DNA of 64,000 nucleotides from Heterobilharzia americana (Eukaryota; Platyhelminthes; Trematoda; Strigeidida; Schistosomatidae): assembly GCA_944470555.2 (NCBI GenBank), contig OX104127.1:94016708-94080707 (forward strand), in the 5' to 3' direction. The notes under the pieces are model-generated. The model saw nothing but the letters and a program-made list of their open reading frames with translations. It was not told the origin of the DNA and did not search any database. Positions 1 through 11,701 of this stretch are shown piece after piece. The position numbers and the translations under genes are program-made. Within the stretch, counting starts at the first letter, position 1; every line of letters starts with the position of its first letter.

Positions 1-1302
1 AACACTCAGAATTCACTGAATATTCCCAGTAATGTGCAGTAATTTTTTAGCGATATTTCTCAACTCATTTTCTATTAACAAAAATCGATGTATATTAGAT
101 AGCTGTTCATTAAAAATGGATATAAATTCACTATAGGTTTATTGTATATCGATTTGTAAAACTGGTTGCGTTTGATTGAATAGTCGCATCAAAAGGGATA
201 AGATCATGGTTAGAGGTGACAGACTATCGAATTGGTTCGTCGGATAACGTTGTATATACACACACGTAAATCGGTCTAATTATGAAAGTTAAAAATTGAT
301 ATAAAAAGTATGAGCAGGAAATAGTGTCGAATTATGCTATCCTTTTTTGTTTGCTCATGTTATAGGATAAAACGTATAGACAGCTATACTCAAGTCTCTG
401 AGACATTAAAAATCATCAACTTACGGTCTTTAAGGCTGTTACTGGGACACATTCACAACATAAGGACTACCTTTCCACATATCTCTATCTATGCTGCACT
501 AGCTTACTCTTTAAAGCGGTTTTAAGCTACTTCAAACGTCATATATTTTTGATAAGTTAGTTACGAAATCGAAATTCACATCACCTACTAAGGTTTGACT
601 GCCCAAATGCTTTTGAATCATGGACTTAGTCCATAATCTACAACACTAAAGTATATATCGCTAATTGTTTTGTATTTGTTGCTATGGCTGTTTGAGATGT
701 ATGACAGCTTTCATGCGCTTATGCTAAGTCATCGACTGAGTTTATCTGGTTTTCGATTTATTGGAAACTTCTTCAATGTAATACTGATAATAAATAACTA
801 AAGTGAATAGATTGTTTACCTTATACAAAATTCTGTTCATTCATATTTATCATTTTCCAGCCTTTGACAAAATCAATCGAATTTGCAATAGTACCTCACT
901 AGATGCTTATAAATTGTTTTGTTTTCCCGGGACAACTATTTTTGATGAATGTGTGATAAGTCTGACAACTCTCAAGCTTTACTGCTTAAAGTACTGTAAA
1001 CAGTATACGCTATCATCATTCCTGACTTTCAACATAACCCTTTGCATTGACCTTATAGTTAATTGACTAACATTTTCAGGAAGAATCATCTTTTTAAAGC
1101 ATACTTCGATATCATATCATATAGTCTTTTAGGAAGATGCTGTTGACCCTATAATGTGATACTGTGTAGAACTGGATTATATACGTAGGTAAGGAAAAAT
1201 CAATTGACTGCCTAGTGAATAGTAATCTTTCTTAAATTGAACATCAAGGATACTGCGTTATTCACATCTTTTTCTTTCTTAAGTGGAGATTTAATTCAAC
1301 TG
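1..1302. other. Intronic or intergenic DNA, no gene seen
   Basis: AT-rich sequence with only short open frames that lack splice context or recognisable protein similarity. It probably lies in the long intron or 5' flank of the Scribble homologue whose exons start at 11,621. Confidence 0.5.
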
Positions 1303-4300
1303 ATAGACATACATATATAGGTGAAATAGAAAACTTCCTTTAGATTTCTCCCATTAATGAAGATTGGTGCTTGTTGCTGCTGTTGTTGGTTGAGTATCTT
1401 CATCACCTCTATCTTCTCTACATTCACTTGAAGTCCCATTTTCGCTGCCTCTAATGTTAACTTGTTGGTTTTTGCCTGTAGATCTTCGAGTTTGTGCGAC
1501 AAGACATTAGACATAAATCATCAGTGGAGGCTAAATCCAAATCTTCTAGGACCTTTTCATCGGTCTAGTTAGCGTATGCACATCTTCTCGCTCCTCACGG
1601 TTTGTTGCATGATCCAGTCGACCACAATCAAGAAGATCATCGATGGTAGTAGGCGGCAACCTTGTCTTGCTCCTGTTTTCACTTCAAAGGCGTCACTGAG
1701 CTTTCCATTGTGAATTACTCGGTATGTGGCACCACATAGCGTATAGCTATTGAATGAGGTTGATAAGGATTTGTTGCACTAAAACCGTAGTGTTGAAGCA
1801 GCTACCTGCCAAACTACTTCTCGGTTGACGCCTAGACCGAAGGCCTTTTCAAAGTGGATGAAGTTAAGACTCATCATCATCATCATTATCAACATAGGAC
1901 CAGGCATTACTGCGTAACGGTCCGAGTTGCCACACCTCATATCAGCACATCAAGTAAAAAGGTAGTGAGGCGAAGAATGAAGATAAGTGAATGCAGTCAA
2001 AAGAAATATAAAGTACGAGAAGAAAGGAAAGAGGAGTGACAAAATAGTGAGATTCGGTATAGCGTTGTTAAGATGAGGATAATGTGTGTATACATCTGCG
2101 CCATTGACTTCGGTTCTGAGCCATATCACCTAGGGTCTCCAACCACTGGTTCCTCTTGTCCCGTGGACCCCAACCACCTAGTCTGCATCGTCCTACATGG
2201 CCTAAACCAACAGTCAGAGACTTCATACATTGGTGCCATGTTTTAGTCTGGCCACCTCGGGCCTTTTTCCAGCCTGAACCCACCTCAGCCAACATTGTGT
2301 GACGAGGCAATCGGTGACTAGGCATACGTAGTACGTGTCCCAACCATCTCAGTTGATGAAGGTTCACAACCTCGTCAACTGACTTACCTCTTCTCCCCAA
2401 AACTCTACACCTAACTTGTGCATTACTCACATGGTGACACCACGGAGTACGTCCTATATTACGAAGGCAACGGTGGTCAAACACCTGAAGCCTTTTTGTA
2501 TCTTCCACTTTCAATGGCCATGTTTCACAGCCGTATAGTAGAACATAGCGGACTGCTATGCAGTACACGCGACCCTTAATAGACAAGCGAATATCACGGC
2601 GGCGCCATAGGTGGCGCAAATTGGCAAAAGCCAATCGAGCCTTTTGTATCCGTGCAGAAATCTCATCGGCAACTAACCCACCAGGGTTGATCCTACTTCC
2701 CAGGTAAGTAGGATCAATGATGATGCGTAGCGTAGCCTTGCAGTTTGATCAGCACATGATTTATTCTTCCTGAATCCAGCCAGCCAGTCTGTTCCGGTCG
2801 TAATTTCAAATGTGGAGCATTTTTCAGTTTCTCCAGGATGATGCGGCTTGATATTTTGCATGGGGTGGACAGGAATGGAGCATGATTCTGCGCCAGTTCT
2901 TGTTCTTCCAAAGACTTAGGTCTCCCTTCTTCGCGAGTTTGACAAGGTAACCCTTCTTCTAATTAATCAGAAGATACCTTTCCTTCCCTCCTTCCTTCCT
3001 TGCAAACCTTCTGCAATAGTAGTGTCAGCGTATCCGCTGTTATCTCTGCGTCTGCTCTCAGTGCTTCTGGCGAAATTCCATTTGGTCCTGCTGTCTTCCC
3101 GGATTTCTGCAGCTTTATGGCTTTCAGGACTTCTGCTTCTGCCGAAGGGCTTGTGTTCACTGGTATTTCTGTGGCTGCTGGTAGTATTTCTTGACGAGTT
3201 GCAGGTGGTGGTGTTGGTGGTCGATTCTTTAGTTTTTTGAGGTGGTCAGCCCATCGTTCCCTTTGTTTCTCCACTTTGCTCAGTTTCCTCCACTATCTTT
3301 TGTTCGTCTCATCTGTGTTGATCTCTTCCCCCTTCCCAGATAGTAACCTGCTTATTTGATATAATGTTGTCAGATCTCTGTCTCTCCTATCTGCAGCCTG
3401 TTCTGCTTCAATTGCAAGTGTGTCGTAGAAGTGTCTTTTCTCTTTTCGCACACTCTTCTTCACTTCTTTGTCGAGTGTAGTGTTTTGTAGGTTGTGTTCA
3501 GTTTCTCTTTTCGTTGTTCATCTCAGCAGTGCACTGCACTGCACTGGTTTTATCTTCTGCTTCACCATCCTCTTCTCCCTGCTCTATCAGCTTCCATGTG
3601 TCCGTCGAGATCCATTCCTTATCTTCTTACTTCTTCCTTCCTAACATGGTTATGCAGGTTTCTTTCCACATAGCTTTCAAAGAGTTCCAGTGCTCATCCA
3701 CACAGGTTTCTTCAGAGATGTTGCTCGATATCTGCCATTTTGTCTTGATGGCTTACCGACGTGAAGATTTGCTATGTAGTTTCATCCTTGAGTTTCTGTT
3801 CTGGATATTGAACTTGAACTGTGGTCTATCACCAACTTCCTTGAAGGCTTTTGACTTGATTTGGAAGGTGGGTTGCTTGCACTAGACAGTGAGTGGTTTG
3901 AGCCTACATCTGCTCCTCTTCCTTGACCTTGTGTCAAGTAGGCTGCGTCTTCACTTTCTTCACATTGAGATGAATTCGATGTGATTTTTAGTGTGCGCTG
4001 GTGTCTGGTGAGATTGAATCCGTGTCGCTGACTTGTGGATATCCTTGTGCTTGAACACAGTGCCTCACTCCAATCATCAAATTGTTGAGTGCACAGAATT
4101 CTGCAAACAATTCTCAATTCTCGTTCATCACCTCACCGAGTGCTTCTCTACCCATGGTTTGTTTTGTTCCTGTGTTGTCCTCCCCCAGTTTGTCATTCAT
4201 GTTGCCCATTAGAATTTTGATGTCGGCATCAGGGGTGAGGTGAGGTCTTGTTGAGTGCTGGTTTCAGTTGTCTGTAAAATTCCTCCTTGTTCTCTTGCTC

Positions 4301-4562
4301 TGCATTATTTGTAGGTGTGTAGCGTTGCATTGTATGATTGTGATTTTCCTTCCTTTTGAGTTGAACCTTGCTGTTATGATCCTGGAGGAGATTTGTTCCC
4401 ACTGTGTGAGAGTCTTCGGTGGTCTTAGGAGGGGGACATCATGATAGCCTTTCGTAAACTCAGTGTGCTTGTGGTTGTTGTCTGGGTGACAATATCGTAG
4501 TAGATTATTGACTGCTGTTGAGTTGACATTTTGGAGAGTCGACTTCCATTCCACCTGCTTTC
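1303..4562 (-). mobile_element. RTE-clade retrotransposon family A, degenerate copy A1
   Basis: Read on the minus strand, this holds pieces of an RTE-type polyprotein in shifting frames. Endonuclease fragments lie near 4,264-4,554 and a linker near 3,782-4,117. The start of the reverse transcriptase is near 2,963-3,274 (SGKTAGPNGISPEALRAD), with later RT parts down to 1,303, ending in the conserved block INGRNLKEV. Frameshifts and stops are throughout, so it is inactive. The copy is interrupted by a family B fragment at about 1,868-2,713. Its 3' tail is missing at 1,303, unlike the intact-tailed copy at 36,218-39,553, which suggests later deletion rather than ordinary 5' truncation. Confidence 0.85.
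1868..2713 (-). mobile_element. RTE-clade family B 3' fragment nested inside family A
   Basis: An open frame of 188 residues (2,068-2,634, minus) carries the C-terminal part of a second RTE-type polyprotein, with landmarks [32 protein letters not shown] and [12 protein letters not shown]. The 3' end is a short ATG-rich tail (CAT repeats on the plus strand near 1,871-1,886). Family A sequence is present on both sides, so this copy inserted into A1; about 30 bases of A are missing at the site. Confidence 0.85.
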
Positions 4563-4582
4563 GGAGATTCGATTCTTAGCAC

Positions 4583-6245
4583 TTTTATGTTATTATTATT
4601 AGTCCGTTGGGTTCCTAGTGGAACATAGGGCTTCAGTGGCACGTCTCCAGTGACCTCTGTTCTCTGAGATCTTTTGAACCTGGTTCCACGGCAGCCCAGA
4701 AGCTCTCATTTCCTCCTCGCACGATCTCCTCCATATCACCCTCGGACGTCCAACTCGTCGCTTCCCCTGGGTATTCCACTCGAGCAACTGGCCTGACGCG
4801 TGATGTCCCCAGTCGGCCTTCTCAGTGTATGCCCAATCCATCTCCACTTCCTTCTGCATATTTGTTGCGTGATGGGTTCTTGGTTGGTTCTTTCCCATAG
4901 CTCCTTGTTGCTTATTCTTTCTGGCAATCCATCTGACCTTCAGTGTCGAGCCAGCGTAGGCGGCAGTTGTTGATGAATGTCTGTAGTTTGTTGGAAATCC
5001 CTTTCGTGACGCGCCAAGTCTCTGAACCATACAGAAGCACTGACTTGACTGGGTTGGTGTTGAAAATCGGTATCTTGTTTCGCATGCTGAGTACAGAAGA
5101 TCTCAACAATGGTTTCAGGCTAATGAACACCTGTCTTGCTATTCCGATTCTGACTTTGACATCCTCGTCTATACCTGTGCCGCCTGTAGTTGAAACAGTG
5201 CTTCCTAGATAGGTGAAGGAGGTTACTTCCTTTAAGTTTCTCCCGTTGATGGTGACTGGAGTTTGTTGTTGTTGTTGTTGATAGTGGTGGTGGTGGTGCG
5301 GTATCTTCATCACCTCTGTCTTCTCTATATTCACTTGAAGTCCTGTCTTCGCTGCCCTGCCTCTTCTGTCAACTTGTTAGTTTTTGCCTGTAGATCTTCT
5401 AGTTTGTGTGACATCAGGCACAAGTCATCATTGACGAAATCCAGATCTTCTAGGTTCTTTTCCGCAGTCCAGCCATTGTATCCCCTCTTCTCGTTCCCCA
5501 CTGTTTGCTGCATGATCCAGTCGACCACAATCAGGAATATCATGGGGGATAGTAGGTAACCTTGTTTCGCTCCTGTCTTCACTTCAAAAGCATCACTGAG
5601 CTTCCCATTGTGAATTACTTGGCTGGCATGTGGCGTCTTCATATTGTTGTTGAATGAGGCTGATAAAGGTTTGTGGTATTCCGTAGTATTGAAGCAGTTT
5701 CCAAATTACTTCTCGGTCGACGCTGCCAAAGGCCTTCCTAAAGTCGATAATGTTGAGGTGGAGAGCTGATTGCCATTCTATACTCTGTTCTATGATGATG
5801 CGAAGTGCAGTGTTGCAATTTGGTCCGCACATGATTTGTACTTCCTGAATCCAGCCAGCCTGTTCCGGTCGTAGTTTTGAATCCAGTGCATCCTTAAGCC
5901 TCTCCAAGATGATGCGGCATAATATTTTGCTTGCTTTGAGTGGACTGGAGAGTGACTCCGCGCCAGTTCTTGCAAACACTGAGGTCTCCTTTCTTCGGCA
6001 GTTTGACAAGGTAACCCTTCTTCCAAACACTAGCCAGGTACCTTCTCTTCCTTCCATACCTTCTGCAATGGTGGTGTGGTGTGAGCATGTCCGCTGTTGT
6101 CTCTGCGTCTGTTCTCAGTGCTTCTGGTGGGATTCCATCTGGTCCTGCTGTCTTTCCAGATTTCTGCAGCTTTATGGCGTTCAGGACTTCGACTTTTGTT
6201 GGAGGATTTGTGTTCACTTGTAGTTCAGCTGCTGCAGGTGGTAAA
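4583..6245 (-). mobile_element. RTE-clade family A, copy A2, 3' half
   Basis: Minus-strand reverse transcriptase and C-terminal region of family A. It begins near 6,217 with the pre-RT block [18 protein letters not shown], continues through [19 protein letters not shown] (about 5,593-5,750) and the degenerate active site [11 protein letters not shown] (near 5,430), then [14 protein letters not shown]. It ends at 4,583-4,600 in the TAA-type repeat tail that marks the 3' end of this family. Several frameshifts make it inactive. The endonuclease region expected upstream is absent; in its place is an inverted copy of the element's own 5' end. Confidence 0.85.
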
Positions 6246-6545
6246 CCTCGCCTGGTTAACTAGTTCACTAGTTACTAGGCGATCCTAAGCCCGGGTAAAG
6301 AGGGAAGGTTGGGCATTGGGCTAGGAACCCTACAGCGTAAAACAAATCTAACCGCTAAAGAAACTTCAAAGCACAAACGATGTATAAAAAATGAAAACAA
6401 ACTTATTCGCCGCTGGAATCGGAGAGGCGAAATGACGCCAGTTGGTGAAAGCCTTCGGGAAGCCAATTGGCCGATATGTCTTCTCACTCTCGATGAAAGC
6501 AAAAGTAAACGTGGGGACATGGAATGTCCGCACCATGTTTGAACT
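6244..6545 (+). mobile_element. Family A 5' end, inverted relative to A2
   Basis: About 300 bases matching the first part of the longer family A copy at 36,218, in plus orientation. It starts with the shared 5' end CCTCGCCTGGTTAACTAG and runs into the start of the endonuclease ([13 protein letters not shown] equivalent, in a broken frame). It stops at about 6,545 and abuts an oppositely oriented family A 5' end. Confidence 0.8.
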
Positions 6546-6880
6546 TTTATGTTATACCTTCTCATAACTTTGGCAATTTGGGCAGCCTTGGCAGTCAGCT
6601 TCAGACATTGTTCGGAGATTCCATGTCCCCATGTTTACTTTTGCTTTGATCGAGAGAGAGAAGACACATCGGCCAATTGGGTTCCCGAAGGCTTTCACCA
6701 ACTGGTGTCATTTCATCTGTCCGATTCCAGTGAGGAATAATATTGTTATTATTTTTTATATTTTGTTTGTGCTTTGAAGTTTGTTTAGGGGTTGGATTGG
6801 TTTTGCGGAGTAGGGTTGCTAGTTCTGTGTCCAACCTTCCCTTTTTATCCGGACTTAGGACCGGCTAGTTAACCGGACGA
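6546..6880 (-). mobile_element. Family A 5' end, head-to-head with the preceding fragment
   Basis: On the minus strand this matches the first ~330 bases of family A: 5' leader, then the start of the endonuclease with the GTWNVRT-coding region near 6,600-6,640. It diverges from the plus-strand neighbour (for example MSEAD versus MLEPD after the NVRT motif), so the two 5' ends are not a simple recent duplicate of each other. Confidence 0.75.
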
Positions 6881-9800
6881 GATGAAATCTCCACCTAACT
6901 GCACGCGAAATTTCTCTCTAGCGCTTATTATTATCATGTCTCTAGATGAATATCTCGAAGTTCTAAAGAGAAGTTATAGCTTATGTTGCTAACTAAAGTC
7001 GGAAATGAAACGATTTCTCCCTTGTGATTTTGGATGATACTAGTGCATTCTCTTGAGTCGACAGAAGTAGGTAACTGTAGAATAATAGAAGAAAACGGTA
7101 CCTCCCAGATTTTCACTGGTTCACCAGCTGAGTATTACTTTTTTGTATGCCTATCAGCAGTAGTAACAATTTTAAATGTCTTAGTTGCCTTGCCAAACAT
7201 TTTCTTTTATTAACCGAAAATGTATAATTTCGAGATGATGGAGAATATTTGAGACTCAGGAGAATAATTTTGACGGTGTTTGGTTCTCTGAGCTGGATGG
7301 TTTAGTCCATCTACATGAATATCAACTGCTGACATGAATTTAACTGCAAAAATGTGAAAGCCCTGGATAGAGGAAATAAAAAGGATGTTTGAAAAAATTT
7401 TTAGAAGCTTAGTATTCAGATTAGTTAGCTATTAGTAAATATAGATAACGACCCAATCTACTAACCAATAAGAAACAACAAGAACGTCAGATTTCATATC
7501 ACCAAGACAACCAATGGAAATAAGTGTGGAGGCAGTTACACGACCTTGGCAGAAACAACCAGTCGCTCACAAGGCTATCAGGAGAAGCTACCAAATAAAT
7601 TGTGGAGGAAACTTTATAGCTTCTTTCTTTCCTAAGTTTGTGCTGATGAAATTATATAGAATGATAATGAAAGCTCTACGATTAAACCATCTAGTATAGA
7701 TAACATAACACCGTTAAAAAAGTGTATAATTTCGGCAGATGCATATAAATATTATCAGTAAATCACTATTGATTAAAAAATAATGTTTTTTTTTTTAATT
7801 TGGTTTAACTGAAAAATCTATCTTCGTATAGTTCATTAGTTTGTCTTCTTCAAAAAGTTGTAACAGAGGTGTTGTCTAATATCGACTTATAATTTTTATT
7901 CTCATCATCTGTTAGCTGATTTGTGTAGACACTAATTTTAATTATCAGCAACCTATGAATATAAATCATAAGATAACAACAAAACAGTTAACATTTCAAA
8001 GACACTGTGTTTACTGTCAATAGTTTTAGAAATCTTAATGTTGTCTTTTACAAAGAGTATAGTTGTTGTTACATTTTGCTACAAATTTCAGCTTAATGTT
8101 TTACCATCTCATTGGACAACTGTTATTATTTTTATTCCTAGTTTGCTGTAAGAAATTGAAGTACTACTCATTTTATATACATATAGTCTTTGCAATAAAT
8201 TTCATTAATTCTTTCAGAATTACAAATTTATTGAGGTAGGTTTGTGTATATGATCATTAGTCATACATTTGATGATGACTGTGGATTCTTTTTAATTAAA
8301 AAGAAGTGTTTGTTTGATTTACAAACCAATCACAGGTCTTTATTTCATCTTATTGATGAAGAGACTAAAGGTTTATTGGTCGTTTCTAGTGTTTCGTTTA
8401 CTTTTCTGTGGGATAATTGTTATCTTATTGTCTTTGTTTTTTTGTTTTATTTTGTTTATTAAAAGATAGAATAGAAAAGCGTTGAAATATTTGTATATAC
8501 CTGTTGATATTATCTCTCTTTTTTTTAACTGTAAATATGGATATTACTGTTGCTAGTTCGTGCCAAGTAATGTTATGATAATGTCGTCAATTGTTTATCA
8601 TTATTATTCGCTTGTGAGTTACAACACCTTTTGTATACGAGTGAAAAAGGATGAGTTTCGATAGAATATAGTTCTGTTTAACCTCCTTTACTGGGTTTTT
8701 TTTGTCTCTTTTCTTCGTAACTTTTACTTCCCTTAATTTTGAAGTACTGAGTAAAATTAATCTTTATCGAAGGGATGATTTAAATTGAAAAGAAGCGAAA
8801 TTTTATATTGGATTTGCATTGATGCTTTTTTATTTACTGGGTAAGGTGTATAGAAATAGGAGAGAAATGTAATTGTGTTCATACTTTTTCTCACCAACTA
8901 AACCAAATCTCCTAAACAAGGCAAGTTACTTAGGTAGCTAGTGTAGTGAGAGATGCTAGTAAATACTTCCTTCCGTATAGCATTTACCTTACAACCAGTC
9001 ATAACATATGGTTTTGTATTCTAATGTATGGTTAAACGGTTAGTCGGTTATTAGAATTTTGTTTATCCCTCAGGGACATACAGTTTTATACTGCATCAAT
9101 TCAAACTATTTTCAGTAGGCAAATTACTGTTGTTGACTTATTTCATATTGTTCATCTTGTTTTCTGCTTTTTACTTCATGTCGTATGTATTATGGAGGAA
9201 CTATTTCAAAACTATCGTAATAGTTTTTATTTTTGCTGTATTTCGTCATGCCAAATTAAGACTAATGATGTTTTGATAAAAATATTCCTTTAATTCCTAA
9301 GTGCATATAATTTTTACTGATTCAGTTATATATAAACTGAGGAAAATAAATCTGATTTAGTAATAATTTACTGTGGGATTCAGAGTATGCATTCCATCCT
9401 GCTTGGTACTCGTAAGCTGGATACACAGGTATTTGAAGTGACCGAGTGGATAATAATCAATACGCAAAGAATAATAACTCGATAAAGCACTTCGACTGGA
9501 TACGAATAATGACTGTTCTCACTCAGAATCTTATACTTCATTGAGCCGCAGAAATCAGAAAACAAAGACCAGCCGGTGACTGTAGGGGAGGCACTTTATC
9601 TGACGAAAAAGTACATCATTTATATACAGTTTTTCCTCAGAATATGAAGCCACTAGGTCAAAAGCTGAATACTTATTTTGATTGATCAGCTGAAGGGCAA
9701 AGTTGTCAAATCAGGTTTTTCCCTGCCTACACAGCAACATGAAACTAAGGTTGAAATCCAAAACTTCTACCTTATTGGCTGATGATATAGAATGCTGATT

Positions 9801-11149
9801 TTAATCTAAGCAGCTTCCTATCAATATTCCTGCTGAAACTCAAAATCGACATATTATATTGCTCGTATACAGTAACACATAAATACTTCAGCTTTTTATT
9901 GTAAATTTCCTGTAATTAGCTATTAGATAATCTAACCCTGGATACAAAAACTTGTTACACAACGATTAATGGAGTTGAAAATGCTTAAGTACAGTCAGGA
10001 TTCGAAATATAGTTCTCTGAACTATCAAGACGAGATGTTTTTCTAACTTTATTTGTACGAAACTTAAATACCAATCAATTCATTTGATTCAAGTGTAGTT
10101 AATGCTCAATCATGTGATCTTTTTCAAACTGATTACTCTTGGTCAGAGGTTATTCGGTTTGACGGTTGACGTGCTAATTTGTAAATAGTTAAGTGTCTCT
10201 CATTAACAGCTTTGGAAATCATCTTATCGACAACTAAATAGTATGTCATTAACTAATACACAATACATACACCTTATGTTGTAGTACTTGTGACCAAGTG
10301 TAATTACTGCGTTTCGTTACCTGTACGACTCTGAGTGATGGGAGCGAATCTAAGATTTATGTTTTTGCTAAATGTCTTCTGTCTTATTTATTCTAGCTCT
10401 GATGATATCCTTCTATCCTGCTATCTGTAGGAAACTTCCGGTATATTATTGTGAAGTTATCTGAATAAGTTTATCCCTAATTTTAGCCTTTTTTTATAGC
10501 TGAATAATTTGGTAACATTTGTTGTTCACACTTATTTTGCTATCTCAAATAGTACGTGTTGGATAGCACTCATCACATCATTGAAAAATACTGACAAGTA
10601 TTATATTGTCAAATAGTTATGCATGGAAGCTAAGCTTTCTTCTTTACTGTGATACCATAGAGAAGGCATCTGTCTATACATAACATTTAATCATATTGCT
10701 ATAATTTTTGCTGTTGATAATTTAATATAAGTAATATAGTTTTGCTTTTAGGGTGTATGTGCTTAATATGCTGTGTTATATTCTTTAATCTTCACCAGAC
10801 GTTGGTGAACTGATTCCGTTCTAAGTTGTGAACAGCCTAAATTGACATGTACAATAAGTCAATAGAATTATTCAGAAATATTTTAAAGTTGTTTATATTC
10901 ATTGACCAAATGGTATTAAATTAAGAACTTTTCTCAACATTTTATGTATAGGATACGATGGATTGATTATTAATTTCACTCGAAATGTAATTAATCCGAT
11001 TAACAAACCAAATGAAATCAAAGAAGAAAAAATACTTGGCAGAATTGAGTACAAATTCAGGTTATTTTATTATACAATAAGCGAAACAATAGGAAACTAT
11101 CAAAATGAACTGAAATTGAATTTGAAATTCACTCATCAGCCTTGTACAC
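6881..11149. other. Long AT-rich intron sequence, nothing recognised
   Basis: No open frame here combines recognisable protein similarity with splice sites. Contains short homopolymer runs (e.g. poly-T near 7,787). The exon carrying the first half of PDZ2, expected upstream of 11,621, was looked for by eye and not found. Confidence 0.5.
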
Positions 11150-11285
11150 ACACGTGCAATAGGCGATAAGCCACACCTATTATGTGAGGGCCAATGATAC
11201 TTACTACCTAGCTGTCTAAACCTTGGAAGGCCTCAAACTCGTAAACCATTGGTTGAAAATCATCTACCTAAACCAATAAGCTATA
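11150..11285 (-). repeat. tRNA-like SINE remnant, copy R1
   Basis: About 135 bases align by eye with a second copy at 61,990-62,140. Shared blocks include CACGTGCA, an ATAGGCGAT-like segment, CAATGATAC and an AACTCGT block. The better-preserved second copy shows a tRNA-like B box on the minus strand. Old and diverged. Confidence 0.45.
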
Positions 11286-11620
11286 GCTCTATTTTTTAAT
11301 GAACTGGAAGAAGAAAATGAATTAGTTGATACACAACAGTTTGATATCTACAATTTTAATAACAACAAGGAGTAAGAACAGTTAGGGTACTGATAATGAG
11401 TTTATTGCAAACAGACCAGAAGTTAGCAAACTTATACTTAAATCATAAGTTTCTAATATATTTACTTGTCAATGAATAGAGCATTTCAAACGTTTTAAGT
11501 CAATATGTGTAGACATGATTTAGAAGATTTATCAGTTTCAACTGCATAAAATTTACATAGATATACTTTTTTCTATCAGTGTATGCCCATATGTATTTTT
11601 GTGGTTGCTTTCTGTTTTAG

Positions 11621-11701
11621 GCCATCTATGTCAGTAAAATAACTGAAGGTGGAGCTGCTCAAAGACAAGGTCGAATAAAAACTGGAGATCAGATAATAAG
11701 T
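11621..11701 (+). CDS. scrib: scrib exon: PDZ2 middle
   Basis: 27 codons, phase 0 at both ends, acceptor TTTTAG and donor GTAAAT. Encodes [19 protein letters not shown] and the GDQIIS strand of PDZ2. Confidence 0.88.

Noticed and set aside
803..1066. 87-codon frame near the left end
   Set aside because: Composition is that of translated AT-rich non-coding DNA and there is no splice or similarity support.
5263..5334. Poly-His and poly-Gln runs near 5,263-5,334 (and 38,820-38,870) as low-complexity proteins
   Set aside because: They are a trinucleotide-rich spot at the same position in each family A copy, just before the INGRNLKEV block.
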